A stretch of 64,000 nt of DNA from Rhodobacteraceae bacterium IMCC1335. GTDB lineage: Bacteria; Pseudomonadota; Alphaproteobacteria; Rhodobacterales; Rhodobacteraceae. The notes beneath the pieces were generated by a model. That model saw nothing but the letters and a program-made list of their open reading frames with translations. It was not told the DNA's origin and did no database searches. Made by a program: the position numbers and the translations under genes. Positions 34,831 through 44,293 of the stretch are shown piece after piece (the stretch's first letter is position 1; each line of letters starts with the position of its first letter). Location of the stretch: assembly GCA_039640495.1 (NCBI GenBank), contig CP046864.1:806001-870000 (forward strand), read 5' to 3'.

Positions 34831-36084
34831 ATGTCTGCAGACATAAAATACGCCTACAAGCGGCATAACACCTGGGTCTATCGCAGAACCCACCCCAAGG
34901 CGCTGCAACCCATCCTTGGCTCAAGCCTCAAGCAATCCCTGAGAACAGCAGATGCCAAACAGGCAAAAGCCAGAGTGGCTGAGCTCAATCAAACATTCAC
35001 GAACCTCGTAAAGGAGGCACAGGCCCATGCTGATGCTGCAACAGATGAACCCAACCTTGAAACTCCTAAGCTTGCTGTGGCGCGTCCTCGATATCAGCGC
35101 GCAAGGCTTCTGGGTGAGCAGCCTGTTCATGGGTTAGCCAAGAGATATCTGGAAGAGCTATCTCAAATGCTTAGACCGGGGACTACAAAGTCCATTCGAT
35201 ATGCGCTGGAGCTTCTAAGCTCTCATGTAGGCAAGAAGCTAAAGATAGGAGAGCTTAGCGCTGATACAGGAAGAGATATCCTTAAGCTAATATCCAAGCT
35301 CTCTCCCAATGTCAGGAAATACGCAGAGGCTAAGGAGGCTAGCCTTACAAAGCTGGCAGAGCTCTCACAAACATTTGAGGCCATATCCCTGACACCTCAA
35401 ACGCAAGGCCGTATCTTCAAGCAGATGCAGCGCTTCCTTGACTGGTGCGTGAGAGAAGGAGAGCTACACAGCAACCCTTGGGTAACTCTCAGCATAAGAG
35501 CAAAGCCAGAGGTATCCCCTCATGGCGTTCTAACAGATGAACAAGTCTCAATTCTACTCAAAGCCAAGGATAGGGTGCTTTACAGCACCCTTCTCTTTGG
35601 CCTCCTGACTGGCATGCGCTCAGGGGAGATCTGCGGGCTTATGGCAGAGGATATCACCCATAAGGGAAACCTTGGACGGTTTATCCAAATCAGGCCAAAC
35701 GCCATCCGGCAACTCAAGTCAAAAGCAGCTGAACGAAAAGTACCGCTTCATCAAATCCTAGAGCAGCTTCTGGATACATCCCTGCCAAAACAGGGAAGGC
35801 TATTTCCTTATCTAACAGTTGATGCCGTGGTAAAGCGCTACGCCAAGCTTAGGCAACTATACCCTGACCTCCAAGGCAGCGTATTCCACTCCACCCGCAA
35901 GTGGTTCATCACCCAGTGCGAGCGCACACGAACCCCTGAGCACTTCACGGCCTCCCTTGTGGGGCATCACTCTGCACGTTCAGCCAATAAGCTGACCTAT
36001 GGGCTGTACTCAGCAGGCATCAGTGATGCGCAGAAGCGGGAGATCGTGGATGGGGTGAGGTTGCCGGACCCAAGCAAAGAGTGA
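34831..36084 (+). CDS. Tyrosine recombinase of module B, intact
   Basis: A 417-residue integrase. The N-terminus (YAYKRHNTWVYRRTHPKALQ) is the usual DNA-contacting strand region, a core-binding domain spans about 90-220, and the catalytic residues are visible: Arg in LTGMRSGEICGL, Lys in LKSKAAERKVPL, HSTRKW (His, Arg), GHHS and Tyr in KLTYGLYS. It follows a 106-base spacer after the 68-residue gene, with AAGGAGACAGT before the ATG. It is unrelated at the sequence level to the tRNA-Leu integrase at 6021. Its target site is unknown. Confidence 0.92.
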   Translation: MSADIKYAYKRHNTWVYRRTHPKALQPILGSSLKQSLRTADAKQAKARVAELNQTFTNLVKEAQAHADAATDEPNLETPKLAVARPRYQRARLLGEQPVHGLAKRYLEELSQMLRPGTTKSIRYALELLSSHVGKKLKIGELSADTGRDILKLISKLSPNVRKYAEAKEASLTKLAELSQTFEAISLTPQTQGRIFKQMQRFLDWCVREGELHSNPWVTLSIRAKPEVSPHGVLTDEQVSILLKAKDRVLYSTLLFGLLTGMRSGEICGLMAEDITHKGNLGRFIQIRPNAIRQLKSKAAERKVPLHQILEQLLDTSLPKQGRLFPYLTVDAVVKRYAKLRQLYPDLQGSVFHSTRKWFITQCERTRTPEHFTASLVGHHSARSANKLTYGLYSAGISDAQKREIVDGVRLPDPSKE

Positions 36085-36121
36085 GGGCCAACTCAGCTGA
36101 ACCACCACAGCAGATCTAGCC

Positions 36122-36364
36122 TTGATCCCCGATATTGAGGCCTTCGAGGAAAGAGTGGCCATCCACATCCATGGGGGTGGCCTTCCAACCGACCAAGCCA
36201 AGGACCTTGCAGCGCAGGCCCAGGGCTTCCGAAATCAGGCCCGTTACTGTGCGTGGCTCCGGGTGTATGTCGACAGGAAGCGGTTGGGGTGCGGCCCCCC
36301 GACCAAAAACCAAGCAAGCCTCCCAGAGCGGGGGGCTGGGCGTGCTGTTCTATTTTTTTTGTGA
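36122..36364 (+). pseudogene. Degenerate copy of the small 3' ORF of the module
   Basis: It corresponds to the 66-residue gene at 21956 from residue 12 on (IPDIEAFEERVAIHIH), but the part before it holds a TAG and no ATG. Only a TTG start at 36122 with no ribosome binding site remains, and the frame runs past the end of the module into unrelated sequence. Confidence 0.6.
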
Positions 36365-36764
36365 AGAGGCGTTGGGGAAGGTGCACTAACTTCAAGCTAA
36401 ACCATTACGCTGCTCTTACAAAATGACGCTCTCCAAGCTTATGATGCTTAAGCGGATTTGTTTGAAAGCACCATCTGAAGCCTAGAAAGGGGTATGGTTT
36501 ATCCAAAAGTTGATATGTTTGCAAAATGTTCATCGTAATTTGAAGTGAGTGTTGCATGAGGCATGGATTGAACCAAACGTTTTCTGTCAGCAAGAAAAGA
36601 ATTGATAGATTTTTGTCGCTTTTAAACAGGAATTGATGCATTACCTTTTGTTTGGTGGCATCGAAGGAAACTTGTTTCAAAGTGTAAAGGTAGACTATGA
36701 GGATGCTCCAGCTGCCCTTTAGCTGAAAGACAAAACAACAGGATCGGTTTAAAAAGGGGGCAAA
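36289..36764. other. Intergenic stretch between module B and the flavoprotein gene
   Basis: No convincing gene; the 141-codon minus frame at 36405-36830 has no recognisable domain and overlaps the next gene. A 38-bp sequence at 36435 recurs at 46584 (listed separately). AT-rich sequence before 36765 should carry the promoter; AAAGGGGG precedes the ATG. Confidence 0.5.
36435..36472. repeat. 38-bp repeat, copy 1
   Basis: The sequence around TGATGCTTAAGC and ending GCACC matches 46584-46621 at 31 of 38 positions in the same orientation. The pair encloses 10.1 kb. It may be the terminal part of a lost insertion sequence. Confidence 0.5.
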
Positions 36765-39185
36765 ATGAAAACGCATGCACAGGCAGTGGTAATCGGGGGC
36801 GGGGTTGTTGGATGCTCGATACTTTATCACCTCACGAAATTAGGATGGCACGATGTTATTCTGTTGGAGCGGGATGAGTTGACCTCAGGTTCAACATGGC
36901 ATGCAGCGGCCAATATCCACGGACTTCACGACAGCACCAATATAAGTCGCATACAGCATTATACCATGGGACTTTATAAAGACCTAGAGGCGGAAACTGG
37001 CCAGAGTTGCGGCGTTTTTCAACCCGGATCTATTTACCTTGCGCAAACTCAGAATCGATCTCACCAATTGCAGCTTCAGGCAGCAAAGGCGAAGCTTTAC
37101 GGAATGAATTTTTCTGAAATCACCCGCTCAGAAGCTGAAGAGTTGCATCCACTGGTGAATTTTGATGGCATCCGTTCTATTATGTGGGAACCTGATGGCG
37201 GTAATGTCGATCCCTCGGGCGTGACCGCAGCATATGCCGCCGGCGCACGCCGGAACGGGGCAGAAATATATCGCTTTACACCAGTAACAGGAACTGAAAT
37301 TCAGTCTGATGGCAGTTGGGTCGTTCGTACATCTAAAGGTGATATTAAAACGCAATGGGTGGTTAATGCCGCTGGTCTTTGGGGACGTGAAGTTGCTAGG
37401 CTTGCAGGAGTGGAATTGCCATTGCAACCCACCGAACACCAGTATTTTGTCACTGAAACTATTGCCCAGATTGATTCGATGGACCGCCGCTTACCATCAG
37501 TTGCAGATCGCGATGGTGAATATTATTTGCGTCAGGAGGGCAAAGGCCTTCTGGTTGGTGCTTATGAGCGCGACCTACGCTTCTGGGCCGAGGGCGAAAC
37601 GCCTGCCGGATTTGGCCATGAGTTGTTTGAAGATGATCTGGAGCGGATCGAAGAAAATATGATGCGCGCAATCGAACGTGTACCTGCAGTGGGCGAGGCA
37701 GGAATCAAACGGGTGATCAACGGTCCGATGATCTGGTCACCAGATAGTAATGTGTTGTTTGGCCCAGTGCCTGAACTGAAAAACTATTTTTGTTGCAACG
37801 GTGTTATTCCGGGTTTTAGCCAGTCAGGCGGTTTGGGGCTTTTGGCAGCTGAATGGATAATTGAGGGCGAAACAAAATACGATATGTTTGCGTGGGATGT
37901 GGCACGCTTTGGCGCATGGGCAAGCAAAGAATTCACCAAATCGTGTGTTGGTGATCAATATGCCCATCGTTTTAGTATCCACTTCCCCAATGAACAGCGC
38001 TCTGCAGGTCGTCCGGTGCGCACGCGCCCCATTTATCAGATGCAAAAAGAGATGGGTGCGGTCATGGGGTTCAATTATGGCTGGGAACATCCGCTTTGGT
38101 TTGCCGAGACGCCGGGGGTTAAGGACACCAATGGTTTTACCCGTCAAAATTGGTTCGAGCCAGTGGGCAAAGAATGTAAAATGCTGCGCGAAAAAGCCGG
38201 TATTATCGATATTTCCAATTTTGCCAAATATGTGGTGCAAGGCAAAAAAGGGCGTGACTGGTTGGATGCGGTTTTTGCTAATAAAATGCCAACTGAGGTG
38301 GGGCGATCCTGCCTGACGCCGCTGATATCACGGCGCGGCGGTCTGGCGGGGGATTTTACCGTCACCTTGATTGCACAGGATGAGTATTGGATTTTCGGCT
38401 CAGGCATGGCGGAGCGCTATCACAAACGGTTCTTTGATTCAGTGCCACTGCCAGAGGGCGTTAGTTTTGACAGTCGGACTGAAGCAGTCTGCGGGTTCAA
38501 CCTGGCCGGTCCCCTATCTCGCAAAATTTTGCAACGCCTGACAAATACATCGCTGAATAACGAAGATTTTCAATTTATGCGTTCAAAACGTGCCGACTTA
38601 GCCGGTATTGATGTGAAAATGCTGCGTGTGTCTTTTACCGGCGATCTCGGCTGGGAAGTACATTGTAACACAGCGGATCAAAAGGCACTTTACACAGCTT
38701 TACTTGAGGCAGGCAAAGAATTTGGAGCTGGGCCAGTGGGCAGCCGCGCGCTTATGGCGATGCGTGTAGAAAAAGGATATGGTAGCTGGTCGCGGGAATA
38801 TAGCCCCGAATATTGGCCGCATGAGCAGGGCATGGATCGCCTGTGTAAAATGGATAAAGATTTTCTCAATAAAGCCGCTCTGCAAGCGGTTCTGGCGCAA
38901 GAACCGCGCGAACAGATGGTGTTGCTGCATCTTAATGAGGCGGCGGTAACCGCTTCAAACGCTGATGCCACAGGGGGTGAGCCAGTGTTCAAAGACGGCA
39001 ATGGCATTGGACGGGTGACATCTGGCGCATATGGTTATAGTGTTGGGTTCTCGTTAGCGCTGGCTATGGTCAAAGATGTAGGGCCAGGGGATGAGGTAGA
39101 AGTTATGGTGCTGGGCCGACCGCATAAAGCCAAAATACTGCATCAGCCACCCTTCGATCCCACAGGTAAAAAACTGCGGGCTTAA
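36765..39185 (+). CDS. FAD-dependent dimethylglycine/sarcosine dehydrogenase-type protein
   Basis: An 806-residue two-domain protein. The N-terminal FAD-binding oxidoreductase has VVIGGGVVGCSILYHLTKLG, an acidic LLERDELTSGSTWHAA strand end with the His that carries covalent FAD in this family, and the later GPMIWSPDSNVLFGPVPEL segment. The C-terminal 400 residues are a GcvT-like aminomethyltransferase domain (GLAGDFTVTLIAQDEYWIF, VSFTGDLGWEVH), using tetrahydrofolate. Such enzymes demethylate N-methyl amino acids, feeding one-carbon metabolism. It stands alone; the substrate cannot be fixed. The convergent ABC transporter may supply it. Confidence 0.87.
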   Translation: MKTHAQAVVIGGGVVGCSILYHLTKLGWHDVILLERDELTSGSTWHAAANIHGLHDSTNISRIQHYTMGLYKDLEAETGQSCGVFQPGSIYLAQTQNRSHQLQLQAAKAKLYGMNFSEITRSEAEELHPLVNFDGIRSIMWEPDGGNVDPSGVTAAYAAGARRNGAEIYRFTPVTGTEIQSDGSWVVRTSKGDIKTQWVVNAAGLWGREVARLAGVELPLQPTEHQYFVTETIAQIDSMDRRLPSVADRDGEYYLRQEGKGLLVGAYERDLRFWAEGETPAGFGHELFEDDLERIEENMMRAIERVPAVGEAGIKRVINGPMIWSPDSNVLFGPVPELKNYFCCNGVIPGFSQSGGLGLLAAEWIIEGETKYDMFAWDVARFGAWASKEFTKSCVGDQYAHRFSIHFPNEQRSAGRPVRTRPIYQMQKEMGAVMGFNYGWEHPLWFAETPGVKDTNGFTRQNWFEPVGKECKMLREKAGIIDISNFAKYVVQGKKGRDWLDAVFANKMPTEVGRSCLTPLISRRGGLAGDFTVTLIAQDEYWIFGSGMAERYHKRFFDSVPLPEGVSFDSRTEAVCGFNLAGPLSRKILQRLTNTSLNNEDFQFMRSKRADLAGIDVKMLRVSFTGDLGWEVHCNTADQKALYTALLEAGKEFGAGPVGSRALMAMRVEKGYGSWSREYSPEYWPHEQGMDRLCKMDKDFLNKAALQAVLAQEPREQMVLLHLNEAAVTASNADATGGEPVFKDGNGIGRVTSGAYGYSVGFSLALAMVKDVGPGDEVEVMVLGRPHKAKILHQPPFDPTGKKLRA

Positions 39186-39449
39186 AAAACCTTTGATCCC
39201 ATTTATGAGGGTAGATTTGCTGTCTGTATCATCGCCGATCGATATCGACAGATACTGCTCAGAGGTAGACCCCGTAAGACTATAGCTGATCACTCTTTAC
39301 ATATAATCGATAAGGATCTGATCACTATTAAAAATATCCTTGAGAAACGCCTCGACGTTAGGGCAGAGGGATTTAGCGCAATAATTTGTGGCTGTTGTCT
39401 TGCTGACCAAAATTGATGGATCAGGATCAATTGCTTCCCCAGATTTGAG
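39186..39449. other. Gap after the flavoprotein gene
   Basis: About 260 bases with no recognisable feature. Frames in it are short and lack ribosome binding sites. Confidence 0.4.
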
Positions 39450-39773
39450 TTATATCCACTGGTTTGGTGCAGCCAAGAGCATTGGGTCCGTATCAAGGCT
39501 AAATAATGAAACAGCTCTATCTGTCGCGGTAAATTTGCAAATGTTTTCGAGTTTACTGAGGCTTTCAAAGGACGATAAATTTTCCGCAGTACTGTGATTG
39601 CCTGTATCAAAAATGGCCTGCTTCGCTTCGATTATGGAATGGTAGGCTAGCTTGTCGATTAAGCCACATTCATCCGCAGACCAAAGGTTGCGATTCCAAA
39701 TGAGGCATTGCTTGGTTTGTAAGCCGCCCTGCGCTTCTAACAGATCATCGCAAAAGAAACGACTCGGTTCCAA
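39450..39773 (-). pseudogene. Unrecognised coding-like fragment after the ABC operon
   Basis: A 107-codon minus-strand frame with protein-like composition (EAKQAIFDTGNHSTAENLSS, FTATDRAVSLFSLDTDPM). It can only start at a TTG directly behind an in-frame TAA, without a Shine-Dalgarno, 23 bases after the ATPase gene. That suggests the remains of a longer gene. I do not recognise the family. Confidence 0.35.
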
Positions 39774-39795
39774 CGTTTAGGCACTGAGCGGCCGG

Positions 39796-41883
39796 CTATT
39801 CTGCCGCAAGTTTGATAACAGGCTCCATTCTTTGCAGCATCGCGTCGCTGAGGTGGCATTTTATGTGATGGTCATTATCCAAAATTTGATTTTTTGGAAT
39901 TTCCGTTTCGCATAAATTATCGGCCACATGCACCTTCCAATGGCATCTGGTCTGAAACGGGCATCCGCTGGGTGGATCCATGGCAGAGGGAATATCGCCC
40001 TCAAGCACGATGCTCTGCTTTTCAACGCTTGTATCAGCAATTGGAACCGCCGAAAGCAGGGCTTGCGTATAGGGATGATAGGGGGGCGAAAATACTTGCT
40101 CTGTGGTCCCAAGCTCAACCACATGCCCCAAATACATCACCATGACCCGATCACTGAGATAGCGAACGATTGACAAATCGTGGCTGATAAAGAGAAGCGT
40201 CGTTTTCTCGTTGCGCTGGATCTCCATCAAAAGATCCGTAACCGCCGCTTGAACTGAAACATCCAAAGCCGAAACCGGTTCATCGGCAACCACAATCCGC
40301 GCGCCACCCGCAAACGCCCTTGCGATCCCTACGCGCTGCTTTTGACCACCCGAAAGCTGGCGCGGCATCCGCTGCGAAAAGGCTCGGGGCAGTTTCACCA
40401 GATCTAAAAGCTCAAGCATACGGTCCGAACGCTCTGTATCGGATGAGCCGTATTTGAAAACCTCAAGCGCGCGCATAATTTGACGGCCAACCGACATAGA
40501 AGGGTTCAACGTGTCAAACGGATTTTGGAAAACCATTTGAATATCTGCAACTGTTTGAGTGCTACGATCTTCAATTGCAATTTGCTGAATATTGTTTCCG
40601 TCTAATAAAATTTGGCCGTCTGTCGCCGTTTCCAGACCCATGAGAACTTTGGCAAAGGTAGACTTGCCGCAACCGGACTCTCCCACAATCGCAAGAGTTT
40701 CGCCTTCACGCGCCTCAAACGAGATTGACTCATTCGCTTTGACAACGCGCTTTTCCCCTGCGCTGCCAAAAAGCGCATTGGCGGCAACTTCATAATATTT
40801 CTTAAGCTTATCAATTTTGAGGATCACATCCCCAAGCTCTGACTTAGAATTTGCGCTTGAAGCACTGGCAGGTTGCGCCCAGTCGATATTTTGAACTCTT
40901 TTGCAGCGGCTTAAATGAAGCGCATGGCCTTCGATTGGGACCATATCAATAGCCGAACTATCACAGACCCCCTCTTGGAAATAGTCGCAGCGTGGCCCAA
41001 AATTGCACCCTAGCGGCCGTTCATGCGGCAGTGGAAAATTTCCAGGAATAGCCACCAATGGACGGGTTGTTTTATTTGCCCCTGGCAGCGGAATAGATCG
41101 AAAAAGGGCCTGCGTATAAGGGTGCTGCATTTTTTCAAAAACATCTTTAATTCTGCCGGTTTCCACCGCTTCACCAGAATACATTACGCAGATGCGTTCA
41201 CAGGTTTCCAAAACAAGCCCAAGGTTATGCGAGATGAACAGCATGGATGTGCCATATTTTTTGCCCAAATCTTTCACCAGTTTGACAACCGCCGCCTCAA
41301 CCGTGACATCAAGCGCGGTGGTGGGTTCATCCAAAATAAGCAAAGCCGGTTTTGACATCAGCGCCATAGCGATAACGATCCGCTGCTGCTGGCCGCCAGA
41401 CAATTGGTGAGGATATGATTTAAGGATGCGCTCAGGGTCGGGCAGCTTAACATCTTTGACAACCTCGAGCGCCCGTTTATAAGCTTCTCGCTCGGACACC
41501 CCTTCGTGGATCATCGGCACTTCTGTTAGCTGCTTGGAAATTTTCAGCGCCGGGTTCAATGAGGCCATTGGTTCTTGATAGATCATCGCAAGTTCATTGC
41601 CGCGAATACACCGCAACTCCTCGGCGCTCATCTGAGCAAGATCGCGCCCCTTAAATTTGATCGTACCTCCAACGATTTTGCCATTCACACCAAGGTCCTG
41701 CATCACGCCCAATGCAACCGTAGATTTCCCACACCCAGATTCTCCAACCAGACCCACGGCTTCACCAGGTTGAACAGCAACGGAAAAATCCATCACGGCT
41801 GGAATTTCGTTTAATCGGGTAAAAAAGGATATGGAAAGCTTATCGATTTCCAAAATCGGACCGTCAAAATCTGTTTTATCCAT
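39796..41883 (-). CDS. Dipeptide/opine-type ABC transporter, fused double ATPase
   Basis: A 695-residue protein equal to a DppD-DppF fusion. Each half has Walker A (GESGCGKSTVALGV and GESGCGKSTFAKVL), a signature (LSGGQQQRIV and LSGGQKQRVG), Walker B and the oligopeptide-transporter C-terminal extension with its Cys motif (GCNFGPRCDYF and GCPFQTRCHW). It powers the permeases at 41944 and 43151 with the binding protein at 44294. It is the last gene of the operon on the minus strand. Fused ATPases are common in alphaproteobacterial peptide transporters. Confidence 0.92.
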   Translation of the reverse strand: MDKTDFDGPILEIDKLSISFFTRLNEIPAVMDFSVAVQPGEAVGLVGESGCGKSTVALGVMQDLGVNGKIVGGTIKFKGRDLAQMSAEELRCIRGNELAMIYQEPMASLNPALKISKQLTEVPMIHEGVSEREAYKRALEVVKDVKLPDPERILKSYPHQLSGGQQQRIVIAMALMSKPALLILDEPTTALDVTVEAAVVKLVKDLGKKYGTSMLFISHNLGLVLETCERICVMYSGEAVETGRIKDVFEKMQHPYTQALFRSIPLPGANKTTRPLVAIPGNFPLPHERPLGCNFGPRCDYFQEGVCDSSAIDMVPIEGHALHLSRCKRVQNIDWAQPASASSANSKSELGDVILKIDKLKKYYEVAANALFGSAGEKRVVKANESISFEAREGETLAIVGESGCGKSTFAKVLMGLETATDGQILLDGNNIQQIAIEDRSTQTVADIQMVFQNPFDTLNPSMSVGRQIMRALEVFKYGSSDTERSDRMLELLDLVKLPRAFSQRMPRQLSGGQKQRVGIARAFAGGARIVVADEPVSALDVSVQAAVTDLLMEIQRNEKTTLLFISHDLSIVRYLSDRVMVMYLGHVVELGTTEQVFSPPYHPYTQALLSAVPIADTSVEKQSIVLEGDIPSAMDPPSGCPFQTRCHWKVHVADNLCETEIPKNQILDNDHHIKCHLSDAMLQRMEPVIKLAAE

Positions 41884-41943
41884 TATTCTTTGCCTATTCA
41901 GTTGACGCGTTTAAGTGCGCAATTTTTGACGAGTTTTAACTTT

Positions 41944-43137
41944 CTAATCCTTCAGGCTTTCCTCGCGCAGACCATCGGCCAGCAAATTCAAGCCTAACAC
42001 AAGGCTCAGCAAGGCAAAGGACGGAACCAAAGCCGCATGGGGATAAATGGAAAGCAATTTTCGACCATCATTGATTGTTGCCCCCCAGTTGGGATCCTCA
42101 GGCGACAAACCAAGACCGAAAAAGCCAAGCGTTCCAAGTAAAATAGTGGTGTATCCAATGCGAAGGCAAAAATCTACGATCAGCGGCCCGCGCGCATTTG
42201 GAAGTATTTCCCAAAGCATGATATACCACGCACCTTCACCCCGCGTCTGCGCCGCAGCAACGTAATCTCGGGTTTTGATATCCATGGTTAAGCCTCGGAT
42301 AATCCGAAAAACGGTTGGTGAGTTTACAAAAACCACCGACACAAAAACGGTCAGCAATCCCGCATCCACGTCAAACAGATCTATCGCGTTAAAGAACTCA
42401 ATTTTACTGCCCGTTTCATTGATCAACGAAACATATAATAGCCCTAATATGGCCAGTCCCACGCCCAGCAAAGCATTCCGCTTCGCGGGAACTGTGTGAT
42501 AACGCGAATAGATCAATACAGAGTAAAAAATTAATGGGAACACAAACAAAATAATCGCCATATATTGCGGCAAACCGGTCAGTCTGATTTCCGGAGTGAC
42601 CAAGAGATAAAACAGCAATATGACTGGAAACGCCAAAATCAAATTTGCGACAAAAGAGATCGATGTGTCGAGCCGCCCCGCATAATAGCCGGCAGGAATG
42701 CCCAGTGTGATTCCAACCATAAAGGCAAATAACGTGGCCAAAGGTGCAATCACAATAACGATCGTAGAACCGGCGATCACGCGGCTGAAAACGTCTCGGG
42801 CTAAATGGTCGCCTCCCAATAAAAAATGCTTGTAACTGTCATCTTCGGCGCCCCTTAGGGCAGTGCCGGGAACTTTATTCTTCATACCTGAAAATTGCGC
42901 CAATGGGTCTTGCGTAATTATCAGATCCATTGCACCGGAGAAAAATCCTGTAAACACCCAGAACATTACAATCGCAAACCCGATCATTCCAATAACCGAG
43001 TCAAAAAGCTTTCCATATAGGCCCAGCGATCTTTTATATCGCATAGAGATAACAAAAAGCACCACAAGAGAAATCCAGACCGGCCCAAGCTGGATGAACA
43101 TGCCCAAAAATATTTCCGTCCACGATAAAGAAGTCAT
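41944..43137 (-). CDS. Dipeptide/opine-type ABC transporter permease (DppC-like)
   Basis: A 397-residue permease, longer than usual for DppC. The core has the FVISMRYKRSLG region, GDHLARDVFSRVIAGS, and the EAA loop RDYVAAAQTRGEGAWYIMLWEILPNA, closing with LLADGLREESLKD. An insertion between about 190 and 250 adds extra hydrophobic segments (LYVSLINETGSKIEFF). It is encoded 13 bases after the DppB-like gene. Confidence 0.88.
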   Translation of the reverse strand: MTSLSWTEIFLGMFIQLGPVWISLVVLFVISMRYKRSLGLYGKLFDSVIGMIGFAIVMFWVFTGFFSGAMDLIITQDPLAQFSGMKNKVPGTALRGAEDDSYKHFLLGGDHLARDVFSRVIAGSTIVIVIAPLATLFAFMVGITLGIPAGYYAGRLDTSISFVANLILAFPVILLFYLLVTPEIRLTGLPQYMAIILFVFPLIFYSVLIYSRYHTVPAKRNALLGVGLAILGLLYVSLINETGSKIEFFNAIDLFDVDAGLLTVFVSVVFVNSPTVFRIIRGLTMDIKTRDYVAAAQTRGEGAWYIMLWEILPNARGPLIVDFCLRIGYTTILLGTLGFFGLGLSPEDPNWGATINDGRKLLSIYPHAALVPSFALLSLVLGLNLLADGLREESLKD

Positions 43138-43150
43138 TGCAGGGTCCTTT

Positions 43151-44197
43151 TCACGTGACGCTTATGCGTGGATTCAAATAAACGTAACCGATGTCAGATA
43201 TGAGCTGCGTGACAAGAACCACCACGACAGAGACCACCGATACCCCTAAAAGAAGCTCAATATCATTATTTCCGGCAGCCTGCACCAAAACCCATCCAAA
43301 GCCCTTGTAATTAAAAAGTGTTTCAACAATTACAACGCCGTTTAGCAGCCAAGGAAATTGAAGCATGATTACCGTGAACGGCGCAATTAAAGCGTTTCTC
43401 AACGCGTGTTTCAAAACAACATTCGGGAATGAAACGCCTTTTAAACGTGCGGTTCGGATATATTGGGCGGTCATCACTTCGGTCATTGAGGCCCTTGTCA
43501 TCCGCGCAATGTAGCCCATTCCGTAGATCGCAATCGTTAAAACCGGTAATAAAAAATTCTCAAGATTAGGGTTTTCCATCGCCGAGGTTGCGGTTCCTTT
43601 GAACCATTTCAGCCCTACGGCGCTGGATGCAAAAATAGATATTAGGATCACGCCTGAGACATATTCAGGGGTCGCTGTGGTCAAAATCGCAACCGTTGAC
43701 AGCGATCGATCGGTTCGGCTGCCTTCGCGCATGCCGGCCAGAATACCCAGAATAAGCGCACTGGGCACCATAAGCGCCATAACCCAGAACATTAACGTAC
43801 CGGTCAACGCAAGCCGAGTGCCAATGATCCCCGAAACGTCATCTTTAAAGCGCGTTGAATATCCCCAATCGCCTTGTAAAATCCCACAATATTTAGGGGC
43901 ATCACTTAAGGAAATTTCAGAGTTGATGCATCTACCGCGCACTTCTCCATCCGTGCCTTCGATCACATAACCCGGCAAGAAACCTAGCCACTGACCATAT
44001 TTTACATGCACGGGTAACAAGTACCCACGATTGAGCAAATAAGTTTGAACGGCCTCATCGCTCATTCGAAAGTTGCCCTGAGTTTTGGCTAATTTTTCCA
44101 GGTTTGGATAGAGATTTGTCAGGAAAAAGACGACGAATGTAAGACATAAAGCAGTGAAAATCATAATCACAAGACGCCGTAAAATAAACATCCCCAT
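43151..44197 (-). CDS. Dipeptide/opine-type ABC transporter permease (DppB-like)
   Basis: A 348-residue permease. It opens with the typical MFILRRLVIMIFTALCLTFVVFFL, has a large periplasmic insert (residues about 30-110, with Cys residues in GRCINSE and PKYCGI) and the EAA region IRTARLKGVSFPNVVLKHALRNA. The C-terminus is near-standard. It lies downstream of the binding-protein gene, separated by a hairpin at 44251. Confidence 0.88.
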   Translation of the reverse strand: MGMFILRRLVIMIFTALCLTFVVFFLTNLYPNLEKLAKTQGNFRMSDEAVQTYLLNRGYLLPVHVKYGQWLGFLPGYVIEGTDGEVRGRCINSEISLSDAPKYCGILQGDWGYSTRFKDDVSGIIGTRLALTGTLMFWVMALMVPSALILGILAGMREGSRTDRSLSTVAILTTATPEYVSGVILISIFASSAVGLKWFKGTATSAMENPNLENFLLPVLTIAIYGMGYIARMTRASMTEVMTAQYIRTARLKGVSFPNVVLKHALRNALIAPFTVIMLQFPWLLNGVVIVETLFNYKGFGWVLVQAAGNNDIELLLGVSVVSVVVVLVTQLISDIGYVYLNPRISVT

Positions 44198-44246
44198 TCA
44201 GTCTCCTACCCTTCCAAGGCATATTTTTAAATTTGATTTAAACACG

Positions 44247-44276
44247 AAAAGGCCGCCCTTCTATAGAAGAGCGGCC
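44247..44276 (-). terminator. Hairpin after the binding-protein gene
   Basis: On the minus strand GGCCGCTCTTCTATAGAAGG and the rest of the stem to GGCGGCC fold into a 12-bp hairpin with one mismatch-type G-T step, followed by TTTT. It lies just behind the binding-protein gene and before the permeases, so it probably limits readthrough. Confidence 0.78.
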
Positions 44277-44293
44277 CCAAAAAAATATAGAGT

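Larger units (their letters stand above)
34226..36288 (+). repeat. Recombinase module, copy B (about 2.06 kb)
   Basis: The second copy of 20094-22152, same orientation, 14.13 kb away. It contains the same hairpin, 76- and 68-residue genes and an intact recombinase. Scattered substitutions, many silent, separate the copies, so the duplication is not recent, and the proteins appear to have been kept by selection. Sequence on both outer sides is unrelated to copy A. Confidence 0.9.

Noticed and set aside
36405..36830. 141-codon minus-strand frame
   Set aside because: Overlaps the start of the flavoprotein gene and has no recognisable transposase or other domain, although it covers a 38-bp repeat.
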